Below are positions 43,289 through 53,106 of a stretch of 64,000 nt of DNA, piece by piece. The stretch comes from Scatolibacter rhodanostii (GTDB lineage: Bacteria; Bacillota; Clostridia; Oscillospirales; Acutalibacteraceae), in NCBI RefSeq assembly GCF_900197595.1, contig NZ_FZLO01000001.1, positions 496,001 to 560,000 on the forward strand, given 5' to 3'. Both the position numbers and the translations under genes were made by a program. The notes below the pieces were generated by a model. It saw only the letters and a program-made list of their open reading frames with translations, was not told where the DNA came from and did no database searches. How positions within the stretch are numbered: the stretch's first letter is position 1; every line of letters begins with the position of its first letter.

Positions 43289-44983
43289 TTATAGTTCAGC
43301 AGCATTCCATTCCTTATAAAATTCTTTGATTGATTGCTGCCGCTGGGTGCGTAACGGGTTAGTCGCTTTTATTGCAATGTCATATTGTTTTTTATTGAGA
43401 GTCCACACTTCAAAATCCTGACTTGTTTCATCGCCAAATAAAGCCAATGCTACTCTGCCCATGGTGTAGACATTGGTAACTTCATTGATAGACTCACCTA
43501 ATGTAGATTCCTCGGGTGACATAAAACGAGCGCTGCCCCACATTTGTCCCATACGATTGATATAGGGTTGTTTTGCATAAAAATCAATATCGCAGATAAC
43601 GGCTTTATCGTTTTCTAAATCGTATAAGATACTACCGTCATAAAAATCAATCGCAACATAATTCTTTTCTGCTACAAATGAATGAAAGCACAAAACTTCA
43701 TTGAAAATGCGTAGTTTAGTTGGAATATCCAACTGCATAAATTTTTGTCTGGATAGGGGATACATCCTTCCCATGCAAAGACTTTCTACCCAATCGAAAA
43801 CCATCGCAAAACCGCCGCCGATTTCCTCCGCTCTAATCAGTTGAATCAAATTCGCGTGCATTAAATCCTGATAAATCGGAACAGTCTGTTTTAGGTTTGC
43901 AATCGCTTTTTCGGCAGAAATAGTGGTTCTTTCTGTGGGAGCACCTGCAAATTTCACAAAATAGCGTCTAGAATCTTTAGATACGCCAAAGCAAATATTG
44001 CCGGAATCTTGATCATCATAGATTTTGAAGACCTGGCCATATTTGCTAAGAAAAGAAAAATCAAATGGTGATTTTAGTTTGCAGGGAATACCATCAATAT
44101 ATTGAACAAAAAAGTCTGATAAATACCAGGTGGGTATGGGGTTTCTCATATCGTCAAACCAAGCTAGCACTTCTTGTGATTGCTTCATCATGACGTCCAC
44201 TTCTTCTTGGCCAAAGGGAATAGACCAATAAATAGAAGAAAGCGTATTGCTGGCAATATAAAACGCAAGCAGCTTCCAGAACACAAGAGGGGGGTTGCCA
44301 TTAAAATAGCCGTTTACCATTCCTGTCGCAAAGTGAGGGCTAACTTGTGCACACCAAACAATTCGGTTAAATTCCTCCCAAGGATCGCCGAAATCATAGC
44401 GGTCAAAATCAATAATAACAAGCTCACCATTTTCAATCATCATGTTCCCAATATGATAATCTCCGTGTTGGAAAGTTTGAGGCCTGTCCTTTAGCAAATT
44501 CCTGTTCTTTTCTATGTATTCTATCATTCTGTCGTCGCCGTCAAAAGACAATGGGCATTCTTTGTATTTTTGCATTTTAGTGTTTGTTTTCTTATTAAAC
44601 CGGGTATACCAGTCTTCTTGCTCATGCGGCGCAGGAATACTATGAATTTCTTTAAGAATCTTTCCGGCAGTAATACCTAAAACATACTGCTCAGTTTCAG
44701 GTAATAACGGTATCAGTTCTTCTGCGTCTCTTCCTTCTATCCAACTCAAAAGGGTGTATACACCATCTTCACGACATTCAAATGATATTGGTTCACACAT
44801 AGGAACATTAAGCTCTGACACCTTTGTAAGCAAAGAGAAAAGCTTTTTTCTTTGTTCAAAGCGTTCAATGGGAGAAACTCGCAAAAGAGCTTTTTTATGA
44901 TTTTCTAGCGTTACACAATATTTTTTATCCTCTGACCATCCCTTGAGAATAGGTTCTTTGTTTAAAAAGTTAAGCTCCGCCAT
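43289..44983 (-). CDS. Fusion of an APH-type phosphotransferase and a protein kinase-like domain
   Basis: The 564-residue protein joins two kinase folds. Residues 1 to about 285 are an aminoglycoside-phosphotransferase-type domain with the catalytic H-G-D-Y-H-I-G-N loop at 173-180 and metal-binding I-D-F-D-R at 191-195. Residues about 295-564 resemble small Firmicute Ser/Thr-kinase-like proteins, with F-D-F-S-F-L-S-K-Y-G near 307, the D-D-Q-D-S-G-N-I-C-F-G strand at 323-333, likely ATP Lys in F-V-K-F near 344, catalytic-type A-I-D-F-Y-D-G-S at 444-451 and D-I-D-F at 465-468. Both domains keep key residues, so both could be active. Substrates are unknown; antibiotic resistance is not implied. 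It has its own terminator and no obvious operon partner. Confidence 0.8.
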   Translation of the reverse strand: MAELNFLNKEPILKGWSEDKKYCVTLENHKKALLRVSPIERFEQRKKLFSLLTKVSELNVPMCEPISFECREDGVYTLLSWIEGRDAEELIPLLPETEQYVLGITAGKILKEIHSIPAPHEQEDWYTRFNKKTNTKMQKYKECPLSFDGDDRMIEYIEKNRNLLKDRPQTFQHGDYHIGNMMIENGELVIIDFDRYDFGDPWEEFNRIVWCAQVSPHFATGMVNGYFNGNPPLVFWKLLAFYIASNTLSSIYWSIPFGQEEVDVMMKQSQEVLAWFDDMRNPIPTWYLSDFFVQYIDGIPCKLKSPFDFSFLSKYGQVFKIYDDQDSGNICFGVSKDSRRYFVKFAGAPTERTTISAEKAIANLKQTVPIYQDLMHANLIQLIRAEEIGGGFAMVFDWVESLCMGRMYPLSRQKFMQLDIPTKLRIFNEVLCFHSFVAEKNYVAIDFYDGSILYDLENDKAVICDIDFYAKQPYINRMGQMWGSARFMSPEESTLGESINEVTNVYTMGRVALALFGDETSQDFEVWTLNKKQYDIAIKATNPLRTQRQQSIKEFYKEWNAAEL

Positions 44984-45328
44984 AGATACACTCCTTTAAA
45001 TTAATATGTTTATATTGAAATAAGGCAAATAATATAGAAGAAAAATCAACCTTATATTAACCAAAATTAGCGTGCGATTAGAATAAAAGAAAACGATGAG
45101 TTTATTCACATTAAGGGGAGCAATTTTAATGAATTAGCTGTATGCTAATAAGGCGTGTGTCCTATAAAGTAGCTTTCAGACGCATGATAAAGTGTAAATA
45201 TCGTACACTAAAGCAAGCAAATTGTCAAACTGATAAATTAATGATTTTGAAGTTGCTTTATAAGTTTCTGTAAACAAAATCCAAGCTGATGATAATCTGT
45301 TTTTGTTTGCTCGATATTAAAATATAAA
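44984..45328. other. Intergenic stretch without a recognised gene
   Basis: About 345 AT-rich bases between divergent genes. I see no supported coding frame, RNA gene or strong hairpin. It should contain the promoter of the two-kinase fusion on minus. Confidence 0.5.
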
Positions 45329-45357
45329 TTGTATTCAAATAAACAGTTTGCTATACT
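45329..45357 (+). promoter_or_regulatory. Putative promoter of the acetyltransferase gene
   Basis: TTGTAT (45329-45334) and TATACT (45352-45357) are 17 bp apart, followed by an overlapping TATAAT. The start codon is 58 bases further on. Confidence 0.6.
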
Positions 45358-45415
45358 ATAATTATTAATTAATCCGTAAGTTAATAATCTTGTGTCAAGA
45401 AAATGAGGGAAATCT

Positions 45416-46183
45416 ATGACTAACAAAGAAATTCTTCTAACTGCAATGCAGCAATCCGCTATTGATAGCAATTGTCAGAGTGAAGATTTTACAATTATGC
45501 AGAATAAAGTTGTACTCTCGCAAAAGAATAAGAAAGCAAGAAAATATTTAGATTTGCCTTTTTATTGTGATCTAACCTCTTATGGTAAAAATATTGTAGC
45601 TTCAGTATCCGAAGAATGTGCTGATTTCACAGAACAATACATAAACAAATACCCTGTAGAGCATTGCTTTGAAACACCTAATCTGCATGTGCTAAACGAA
45701 GAATTAAGAAAACGTGGCATGGCTATCTGTTTTATGGCAGAATACTTTCTTCCGGACATAAATGAGCTGCATTCTATCTCTTGTGCGTATGAGACAAAAG
45801 TATTAGGGCCTAAAGACTTTGCCTGTCTGTATTTGCCCGCATGGAGTAATGCTCTTTGCGAAAAGCGAAAAGAATTAGATGTATTGGCTGTTGGTGCATT
45901 TAAAGAGGGAGAACTAATTGGTCTTGCCGGTTGTTCTGCAGATTGCGAAACCATGTGGCAAATTGGGATAGATGTATTGCCAGAATATCGCAACCAAGGA
46001 ATTGCTTCCGCACTCACCAGTCAATTAGCAATAGAGGTTATTAATAGAGACATTGTTCCTTTTTATTGCTGTGCATGGTCAAACTTAAAATCAGTAAAAA
46101 ATGCGCTTAGAAGTGGATTTAAACCAGCATGGGTACAGATGACCGCTAAAAGTATCAAATTTATCGAAGAAATAAATCAATAG
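45416..46183 (+). CDS. GNAT-family N-acetyltransferase
   Basis: The 255-residue protein has a GNAT domain in its C-terminal half: I-G-I-D-V-L-P-E-Y-R-N-Q-G-I-A-S-A-L-T near residue 182 is the acetyl-CoA loop, and N-A-L-R-S-G-F-K-P-A-W near 222 the usual end motif. The N-terminal 100 residues form a separate region of unknown fold, as in several clostridial two-part acetyltransferases. GAGGGAAA precedes the ATG. Substrate unknown. Confidence 0.82.
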   Translation: MTNKEILLTAMQQSAIDSNCQSEDFTIMQNKVVLSQKNKKARKYLDLPFYCDLTSYGKNIVASVSEECADFTEQYINKYPVEHCFETPNLHVLNEELRKRGMAICFMAEYFLPDINELHSISCAYETKVLGPKDFACLYLPAWSNALCEKRKELDVLAVGAFKEGELIGLAGCSADCETMWQIGIDVLPEYRNQGIASALTSQLAIEVINRDIVPFYCCAWSNLKSVKNALRSGFKPAWVQMTAKSIKFIEEINQ

Positions 46184-46262
46184 GCAAATTGACAGCTTTT
46201 CTTGGGCAATCAACCTACCTAAGGATGCCTAATAAATTGGATAAAAAGTGAAGGAGGGAAGA

Positions 46263-47252
46263 ATGAAATCTATATCGAGTAAATTCAAAAAAATTGCCAA
46301 GGCGACTTTTGGAGCCTGTATTGCCATTTTTATCGCACAGCTGTTAGGGCTTATCTATGCTCCATCTGCGGGCATTATCACTTTGCTCAGTTTACAAGAA
46401 ACAAAAAAAGAGACCTTGCGTACAGCACTACAACGATTAATTGCCTTTTTAACGGCAGTTGCCCTTGCAAAAATTGCATTTTCCCTTTTGGGATATAATC
46501 TTTTGGGGTTTGTTGTCTATTTATTGTTTTTTGCAGCATTTTGTTACTTTTTTTCTGTAGAAAATGCTCTTGCAATGTGTTCTGTCTTAATTACTCACTT
46601 TTGGGCAGAAAAAGTTATGGACTTTAGAATGTTTGGAAATGAATTATTACTTCTGCTCATTGGGGCGGGAGTAGGAATTTTAATGAATATATTTCTGTCA
46701 GTACGTGTAGATCAAATACGCCGAAACCAAAAAGAAATCGACGAAGTTATTAAAACAATTTTGATATCTATGGCTAATGGATTATCGATTAAACAGCTTA
46801 TTGAGATTGAAGAAATGAATTGGTTGGCACAGCGTTTGAAAGCGGCTAAAGAAGAAGTAGATAGAGCTTCGGGAAACGCCCTAACCCTAGATTTGCGGTA
46901 TTATGGTGAATATATTGATATGCGCCGAAATCAATACTTATTGCTTAAACGTATACAAAGCGACTTGATACGTTTAGAAACTATACCTGAGCAAGCTGAA
47001 CAAATCGCTACTTTTCTGCGAAAAATTGTGTCTACTTTTGGCGAGTCAAATAACGCAGAATGTTTGCTTGCTTCGGCAGATAAAATTCGAGATATTTTCC
47101 GATCGAGTCAATTGCCGCAAACACGAGAAGAGTTTGAGGCACGGGCTATTCTTCTTCAAATCTTCGATGAATTAGAGCATTTTTTACTTCTAAAATATAC
47201 CTTTGCTCATTCTTTAAGTGAAGAGCAAAAAGAACAGTATTGGACTTCTTAG
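46263..47252 (+). CDS. Aromatic acid exporter family (ArAE/DUF939) membrane protein
   Basis: The 330-residue protein has about five hydrophobic segments in residues 10-150 (A-T-F-G-A-C-I-A-I-F-I-A near 15; S-A-G-I-I-T-L-L-S-L-Q near 36), then a soluble, mostly helical C-terminal domain. This is the half-size FUSC-type arrangement of Firmicute ArAE proteins, which are thought to export aromatic acids, although few were tested. The ATG at 46263 has AAGGAGGG 6 bases upstream. Confidence 0.85.
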   Translation: MKSISSKFKKIAKATFGACIAIFIAQLLGLIYAPSAGIITLLSLQETKKETLRTALQRLIAFLTAVALAKIAFSLLGYNLLGFVVYLLFFAAFCYFFSVENALAMCSVLITHFWAEKVMDFRMFGNELLLLLIGAGVGILMNIFLSVRVDQIRRNQKEIDEVIKTILISMANGLSIKQLIEIEEMNWLAQRLKAAKEEVDRASGNALTLDLRYYGEYIDMRRNQYLLLKRIQSDLIRLETIPEQAEQIATFLRKIVSTFGESNNAECLLASADKIRDIFRSSQLPQTREEFEARAILLQIFDELEHFLLLKYTFAHSLSEEQKEQYWTS

Positions 47253-47275
47253 AATTTCCCCTTCAAATAGCATAC

Positions 47276-47366
47276 TAAAAAACAGCCCTATGGATTTTGC
47301 CTACAGAATGAAGCGATAAAATGCAGCATTCAAGTAAACAAACCCACTAACAGGCTGTTTTTTTAC
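47276..47366. terminator. Possible terminator between converging genes
   Basis: Aaaaacagcc (near 47280) pairs with aggctgttttttt (near 47352) across a large loop of about 60 nt. The T run is good, but the loop is long, so efficiency is uncertain. Confidence 0.55.
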
Positions 47367-47427
47367 GAGTAAGAGTTAAGTTCGGAAGAACATTAATTAG
47401 CAAAACGTCTCAACTTGTGATTAGAAA

Positions 47428-48690
47428 TTATACTTCAAGCTCATTTTCTTGCTTTTGCTTTGAATGATGATTGACAGTATATTTTAACATTGTATATAAG
47501 ACAGAACAGACAGGTACACTTACTAGCATTCCTAAAAAGCCAAATGCCCTGCTACCAATTGTAACCGCTGTTAACACCCAAAGACCGGGCAAGCCGACCG
47601 ATTTTCCCACTACTTTAGGATAAATAAAATCTCCCTCTAATTGCTGAAGAACTACGATAAAGATAATGAACGCCAACGCTTTAATAGGATCAACCATGAG
47701 AATTAGAAAGGCACCAATTATCGTGCCAAAAAAGGCTCCGAAGACGGGAATTAGCGCGGTGAATCCCACCAAAACAGAGATAGCAGGCGCATAGGGCATA
47801 GAAAACACACTCATACCAATAAAACAAAGCAATCCAATAATGATAGCCTCCACGAGCTGACCTGTCACAAAATTTGTGAAAGTTCGACTAGTTAGGTCAG
47901 AAAAACCAATAATACGGTTTACTTTTTCGGATGGTAAAAAGGCTGATAAAACTTTTCTGATTTGGCGTCCAAGTGTTTCCTTTTGCAATAAAATATAAAA
48001 TGCTAGCACAAAACCTAAAACTACACTGAATGCGCCTGAAAAAATAGAAGCCGTGATATTAATTGTCTTATTAAAAAAGCCTTGCCCACTTTCAGACAGA
48101 AGATTAGTTAAGGTTGTGCGAAGTTCATTGAGTAAAGATTCTGGTTCAGGTAAAACAATAGCATGGGGTGCTAAAAATTCAGACAACTGTTTCCACCAAA
48201 TTTCAATTCGCTCCATATACTGAGGAAACATTTGTACAATATTGGCAGCGGTATGCTGAATTTCTGGCAATATCATAAATATAATGACAAAAATGCCACC
48301 GACGATAATCGTTGTACTTAAAAGCAAGCATACAGGTCTTTTTATTTTTTGGTGCCATGCCACTGAAGATTCTTTTTTTGCGAGCGATTGTGACACTGCT
48401 TTGGTTTGCTGAGTAGCAGTCATTTGTTTTGAAGATACTAGAGGCTTCTTTTTTTTATGCGACTTTACAAACTTGCTCGCTATCCAATCCCATAGTTTTT
48501 CAATAGGACGCAGCAAAACATTTAAAATGAAAGCAAGGCTAAGACCTAACAAAAAAGGCTGTAGTATCGTGAGCAGATTCGTAATGACGCTTACTACGAC
48601 AGACGTATGACTTAGTACCCAAAAGAGAATTAAGCCAAACGAAATAATAAATAGAATCTTTTTCATATTGTCCTTGTTGAGTTGAAACAT
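47428..48690 (-). CDS. AI-2E family (PerM-like) membrane transporter
   Basis: The 420-residue protein has about eight hydrophobic segments and the family motifs: F-L-L-G-L-S-L-A-F-I-L-N near residue 42, T-G-Q-L-V-E-A-I-I-I-G near 276, and P-K-V-V-G-K-S-V-G-L-P-G-L-W near 355. A Lys/Ser/Gln-rich cytoplasmic stretch lies at about 78-112. Despite the name, most members are not shown to move autoinducer-2; some are ion antiporters. AAGGTGAC precedes the ATG. It lies downstream of rodA on the same strand, 102 bases away. Confidence 0.88.
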   Translation of the reverse strand: MFQLNKDNMKKILFIISFGLILFWVLSHTSVVVSVITNLLTILQPFLLGLSLAFILNVLLRPIEKLWDWIASKFVKSHKKKKPLVSSKQMTATQQTKAVSQSLAKKESSVAWHQKIKRPVCLLLSTTIIVGGIFVIIFMILPEIQHTAANIVQMFPQYMERIEIWWKQLSEFLAPHAIVLPEPESLLNELRTTLTNLLSESGQGFFNKTINITASIFSGAFSVVLGFVLAFYILLQKETLGRQIRKVLSAFLPSEKVNRIIGFSDLTSRTFTNFVTGQLVEAIIIGLLCFIGMSVFSMPYAPAISVLVGFTALIPVFGAFFGTIIGAFLILMVDPIKALAFIIFIVVLQQLEGDFIYPKVVGKSVGLPGLWVLTAVTIGSRAFGFLGMLVSVPVCSVLYTMLKYTVNHHSKQKQENELEV

Positions 48691-48792
48691 AGAGTCACCT
48701 TCTTTCTATTTATAAAAAATTTGTTTGGCCGCAAATAAAATTAAACAAAAGAATTGCGATATTTTCACCTCATCATGTAGTCAGTATTTAAT

Positions 48793-49986
48793 TCATCTTG
48801 AAATAGGGTAGCGCAGAGGCTGTTTTCGAACTAGGCGTGAACCATCATTTTCACCTCGCCGCATATATACATTTTCAACCAGCCCAAAACCAAAATACAA
48901 ACACATGGCAGAAGAACCACCTGAGCTAAAGAACGGCAACGTAACACCCATAACCGGCAAAAGAGCCAAAACCATACCAACATTAATAATGGTTTGAATA
49001 GCAATCATTCCGAAAAAGCCAAAACACATATAACGACCCAATTCATCGCGCGCCTGACTTGCCGTGCGAAGTGTTTTAAACATTAAAAATAGAAGCAAAA
49101 AGAAAACACTCATAATGCCGATAAAACCGAGTTCTTCACCGACAACGCTGAGTATGAAATCACTTTCCTGATAAATAACACTGTTGGCCGCCACACGTTT
49201 ACCTTGATTTAAACCAAAACCTGAAAAACCACCGCTGGCAATTGAAGTTCGTCCATGGTATTGCTGATAGCCAATATTATTTTGTATTTCAGGATCATCC
49301 AAATTATTAAGAGCATCAAATCGCATTTTTTGATAATCATCCATGACAAAGTTCCATAGAATTGGAATACTGACAACAAAAAGAGCGAATAAAATCACAA
49401 AATAGCGCAGTTGAATACCCGCCGAAAAACTCATCGTTAAAAAAATAAAGAAGAAAACCACACCGGCACCAGCATCACCCTGCACAACACAAAGCAGCAT
49501 AGGGACAGCGGCATGTGCAAACAGAAGAATTACTTGAATAGGTTCGTTTATCATCCCTTTTTTCTTTAAAGCATCAAGATGTTTGGCGAATGTGATAATA
49601 AAAAGTACTTTTACCAATTCAGAGGGCTGAAAAGAACGGCCTGCAATTTGAATCCAAGCCCTTGCATTTACGCCATTGCTACCTTCTACCGATATACCAA
49701 ATAAAATGGTATAAAGCATAATAGCAAAAGAAAAGATAGAGATGACCGCCCACAAATTCGCCAAATTTTCATAGTCAATTAGCGAGATAATAACCGCACC
49801 AATCAAGCCTAAAATGATGGCTAAAAACTGCGTTCTGGTGTAATCAGTTGATGCATAGGGAGATCGAGAAACACTTTTAAGTAGGGCTAAACTATACACC
49901 GAAATTACTAAAATATTGATCCACAATAAAATATCACTTCTGCGTATATAAGAAAAGATTGTACTGCCAATTTTTTTTGTCTTCAT
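48793..49986 (-). CDS. rodA: RodA/FtsW/SpoVE-family peptidoglycan polymerase
   Basis: The 397-residue SEDS protein has about ten membrane spans and the typical R-A-W-I-Q-I-A-G-R-S-F-Q-P-S-E-L-V-K motif near residue 110 and G-V-T-L-P-F-F-S-S-G-G-S-S near 355. SEDS proteins polymerise glycan strands with a partner transpeptidase; RodA does so along the cylinder. I prefer RodA over FtsW from the overall pattern, but no mre or penicillin-binding protein gene is adjacent to prove it. A GAGG site lies 7 bases from the ATG. Confidence 0.88.
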   Translation of the reverse strand: MKTKKIGSTIFSYIRRSDILLWINILVISVYSLALLKSVSRSPYASTDYTRTQFLAIILGLIGAVIISLIDYENLANLWAVISIFSFAIMLYTILFGISVEGSNGVNARAWIQIAGRSFQPSELVKVLFIITFAKHLDALKKKGMINEPIQVILLFAHAAVPMLLCVVQGDAGAGVVFFFIFLTMSFSAGIQLRYFVILFALFVVSIPILWNFVMDDYQKMRFDALNNLDDPEIQNNIGYQQYHGRTSIASGGFSGFGLNQGKRVAANSVIYQESDFILSVVGEELGFIGIMSVFFLLLFLMFKTLRTASQARDELGRYMCFGFFGMIAIQTIINVGMVLALLPVMGVTLPFFSSGGSSAMCLYFGFGLVENVYMRRGENDGSRLVRKQPLRYPISR

Positions 49987-50170
49987 TTAAATCCTCATCT
50001 TAGTTTAAAATAAGTAATGTACGCTATAAAGAGGTCAAAACAGCTTTTAAATTTGCTTAATTTTGTTTCTGTTACCTGTCATAAGAAATACTTTGCAATT
50101 CATTGTAACACATTCTATTTTCCAGTTCAATCTATCTTTTATTAACAAAAAATGATTGTAGAAACTGATA

Positions 50171-50219
50171 TAGAAACACAAAGCCAGCTTTCAAGGAGAA
50201 AGCTGACTTTGTGTTTCTA
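50171..50219. repeat. Long inverted repeat after the cellobiose phosphorylase gene
   Basis: Tagaaacacaaagccagctt and its near-complement form a stem of about 22 bp with one G-U pair and a short loop. T residues after it are few on both strands, so it is either a weak terminator or an RNA-stabilising hairpin. Confidence 0.7.
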
Positions 50220-50238
50220 TGGATAGCTTTTAGGAGTT

Positions 50239-50272
50239 TGCCAAAATTATGAAGGGAACCATAATTTTGGCA
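50239..50272 (-). repeat. Second inverted repeat after the cellobiose phosphorylase gene
   Basis: TGCCAAAATTATG pairs with CATAATTTTGGCA interrupted by an 8-nt loop. It lies 18 bases past the stop on minus and has no T run, so it may protect the mRNA 3' end rather than terminate. Confidence 0.65.
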
Positions 50273-50289
50273 GAGGCTTGTAATTAAAT

Positions 50290-52725
50290 TTAACCTAAGG
50301 TTACAATAACCTTTACATCCTTTTTGTCGGCAGAATAGGGGATAATATTGCTGTCAACTTTTTGTCCGTCAACAAGCATAGAAGCAACCCCTTTTTGCAC
50401 ATTGTTAGGATTTAATACTTCAATATGATAAACGACACCGCGATATTCACGAGTCATCTTAAAATCACCAAAATCACTTGGTACACAGGGATTTATCTGC
50501 AAGCCTTTGTGAGTGGGGTAGAGGCCTAAAATATATTGAGAAATATTCGCAAATGTCCATGCTGCTGTACCAGTTAACCAGCTATTTTTTGCTTCACCAT
50601 GATATTTAGCATCGTGTCCAGCCACCATTTGAGAGTAGACATAGGGTTCAGTACGGTGAATTTCGCTGATACCTTCCACATAAGCAGGGCAGGTCTTTCG
50701 ATAAATTTCAAAAGCACGGTCACCACGGCCGAGAACGGTTTCGGCGATTGATACCCAAGGGTTATTGTGACAGAAAATACCTGCATTTTCTTTATAGCCC
50801 GGGGGATAGGAAGAAATTTCACCCAGCTCCACGTGATATTTCGTATAGGCTGGTTGCAAAATCATCAATCCATATTCTGTATCAAGGTGTTTCTTAACAG
50901 AGTCAAGTGCTTTTTCGGCAAGACCTTCTTCTACACCGATTCCGGCAAGCACACAGAAACCCTGTGGCTCAATATAAATCTGGCCTTCTTCATTTTCTTT
51001 AGAACCCACTTTTTCACCAAATGCATCATAAGCTCTAAGGAACCAGTCACCGTCCCAACCACTTTCTAATACAGCTTTGTTCATTTCAGCAACTTCTTTG
51101 CGTACATAAACGGCTTCTTCCTGATTACCCGTTAAATCACAAAGCTCGGCGTATTCTTCACCATACTTAATAAACATACCAGCGATGAAAACAGATTCCG
51201 CTACAGGCCCTTCACTTGGTCCAAAGGTTTGGAATGATTCGCCGGGATGTTCAGAAAAACAGTTTAAGTTTAGACAGTCGTTCCAGTCAGCACGCCCAAT
51301 TAAAGGCAAACTATGAGGTCCTTTGTGTGTGACAGTATAATCAAAAGATCGTTTGAGATGTTCCATTAAAGGTTTTGCAGTAGATACATCACTATCAAAA
51401 GGAACGCTTTCATCTAAGATTGACCAATCACCCGTTTCACGGATATAAGCACTTGTGCTGGCAATTAGCCATAGGGGATCATCATTAAAACCGCTTCCAA
51501 TATCAGAATTCCCTTTTTTGGTAAGGGGCTGATACTGATGATACGCACTGCCATCTTCAAATTGAGTTGAAGCAATATCAATAATACGTTCTCTTGCACG
51601 TTCCGGAATCAAATGGACGAAGCCTAACAAGTCTTGGCATGAATCTCGAAAACCCATACCTCGTCCAATACCGGATTCATAATAAGAAGCTGAACGTGAC
51701 ATATTAAAAGTAACCATACACTGATATTGGTTCCAAATATTAACCATACGGTTGACTTTTTCGTCGTTAGATTCAACCTGCAATTTTCCAAGCAGATTCT
51801 TCCAGTAAAGCTGAAGCTCTTCAAATGCTTTTTGAACATCTTCATCAGTATGGTATCGGGCAAGCATTTCACGAGATTTTGTTTTGTTTACAATGCCGTG
51901 TGATTCCCACTTTTCTTCATTCGCATTCTCTAAATAGCCTAAAACAAAAATGAAACTACGACTTTCATCAGGGGCCAAGTCAACATTTAATTGGTGCACC
52001 GCCACAGGTGACCAACCACTTGCCACAGAATTCGTACAAGCCCCATTCTCGATGACCTCAGGATTATCATTGCCTCGATAGGCACCTAAAAAAGCATCCC
52101 GACTAGTATCAAAACCGTTAATGGAGGTATTAACACCAAAGACAGCATAGTGATTGCGCCGCTCTCTGTATTCAGTTTTATGAATAATGGCAGAGCCGTC
52201 AATTTCAACTTCACCAATGCTAAGATTACGCTGAAAATTCTTCATATCATCGTCAGCATTCCAAAGACACCACTCTACATAGGAAAAAAGCTGAAAAGAC
52301 TTTTTGATATCTGACGTGTTTGTTAGCGTTAATTTGATAACTTCGCAAGTGTCATTCATAGGAATAAAATTCAGTTGTTCTGCTTGAAGTCCGTTTTTGC
52401 TACTTTTAAAAATACTATAGCCAATACCATGGCGGCACTCATAAGAATCTAATTCTGTTTTTGTCGGCTGCCATGCTGTGTTCCAAACAGTATCATTGTC
52501 TTTTATGTAGAAGTATTTTCCGTTGACATCGGCTGGAATATCGTTGTAGCGATAGCGAGTTAAGCGGAGCAGTTTCGCGTCTTTATAAAAGGAATAGCCA
52601 CCACCTGTGTTGGAAATCAAGCTAAAAAAGTCGTTGCAACCAAGATAGTTAATCCAAGGCAAAGGTGTTTTAGGGGTTGTAATCACATATTCTTGTCGCT
52701 GATCATCAAAAAAGCCGTATTTCAT
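50290..52725 (-). CDS. Cellobiose phosphorylase (GH94)
   Basis: The 811-residue protein is typical in length for GH94 and matches cellobiose phosphorylases throughout: [21 protein letters not shown] near residue 24, [13 protein letters not shown] near 353 and [11 protein letters not shown] near 473 with the general acid Asp. It splits cellobiose with phosphate to glucose 1-phosphate and glucose inside the cell, saving ATP. AAGGAGAC precedes the ATG. No cellobiose transporter is adjacent, but the Opp-type importer in this window belongs to a class that can carry cello-oligosaccharides. A LacI-type operator candidate lies upstream. Confidence 0.93.
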   Translation of the reverse strand: MKYGFFDDQRQEYVITTPKTPLPWINYLGCNDFFSLISNTGGGYSFYKDAKLLRLTRYRYNDIPADVNGKYFYIKDNDTVWNTAWQPTKTELDSYECRHGIGYSIFKSSKNGLQAEQLNFIPMNDTCEVIKLTLTNTSDIKKSFQLFSYVEWCLWNADDDMKNFQRNLSIGEVEIDGSAIIHKTEYRERRNHYAVFGVNTSINGFDTSRDAFLGAYRGNDNPEVIENGACTNSVASGWSPVAVHQLNVDLAPDESRSFIFVLGYLENANEEKWESHGIVNKTKSREMLARYHTDEDVQKAFEELQLYWKNLLGKLQVESNDEKVNRMVNIWNQYQCMVTFNMSRSASYYESGIGRGMGFRDSCQDLLGFVHLIPERARERIIDIASTQFEDGSAYHQYQPLTKKGNSDIGSGFNDDPLWLIASTSAYIRETGDWSILDESVPFDSDVSTAKPLMEHLKRSFDYTVTHKGPHSLPLIGRADWNDCLNLNCFSEHPGESFQTFGPSEGPVAESVFIAGMFIKYGEEYAELCDLTGNQEEAVYVRKEVAEMNKAVLESGWDGDWFLRAYDAFGEKVGSKENEEGQIYIEPQGFCVLAGIGVEEGLAEKALDSVKKHLDTEYGLMILQPAYTKYHVELGEISSYPPGYKENAGIFCHNNPWVSIAETVLGRGDRAFEIYRKTCPAYVEGISEIHRTEPYVYSQMVAGHDAKYHGEAKNSWLTGTAAWTFANISQYILGLYPTHKGLQINPCVPSDFGDFKMTREYRGVVYHIEVLNPNNVQKGVASMLVDGQKVDSNIIPYSADKKDVKVIVTLG

Positions 52726-52771
52726 GATTTAGGTCTCCTTTTTATTTATTTGTTTAAAAACAAAATAATTA

Positions 52772-52786
52772 ACGAAAACGATTTAG
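52772..52786. promoter_or_regulatory. Candidate LacI/GalR- or CcpA-type operator
   Basis: ACGAAAACGATTTAG, about 50 bases upstream of the phosphorylase start, resembles a catabolite-responsive element (core GAAAACG-x-TTT) but lacks the best outer bases. Control by CcpA or a local LacI-type sugar regulator is plausible. The rest of 52726-53106 is AT-rich and holds no gene that I can support; an extended -10 (TGGTAAAAT, 53030-53038) may serve the next gene. Confidence 0.3.
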
Positions 52787-53106
52787 TAAATTCATTTATT
52801 GAATTAATTATACACAACATCATTGCAATGGGCAAGATAGTAATCAACGAAATTCACGAAACTCAAATACCAAACCAGAAATACAATATTTTTTAAAAAA
52901 GAATTTTTGTTTTTACTGAACAAAATGCCAGTTTCCTCTGCTAATTTATAATAAAGAAATAATATTTGTTAATTTGCTTAAATAAATATGCTAAATTTAA
53001 AATAAAACTAGTGCAAAAAATAAATAGATGTGGTAAAATCAGGATAAATATTTTGTCATATCGTGCTGAATCATTTCTATTTATGATGACATAAAGGAGA
53101 ATTTAA

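Noticed and set aside
43289-44983. Aminoglycoside resistance gene
   Set aside because: The APH fold is shared by many metabolic and regulatory kinases; the fusion and lack of mobile context do not support resistance.
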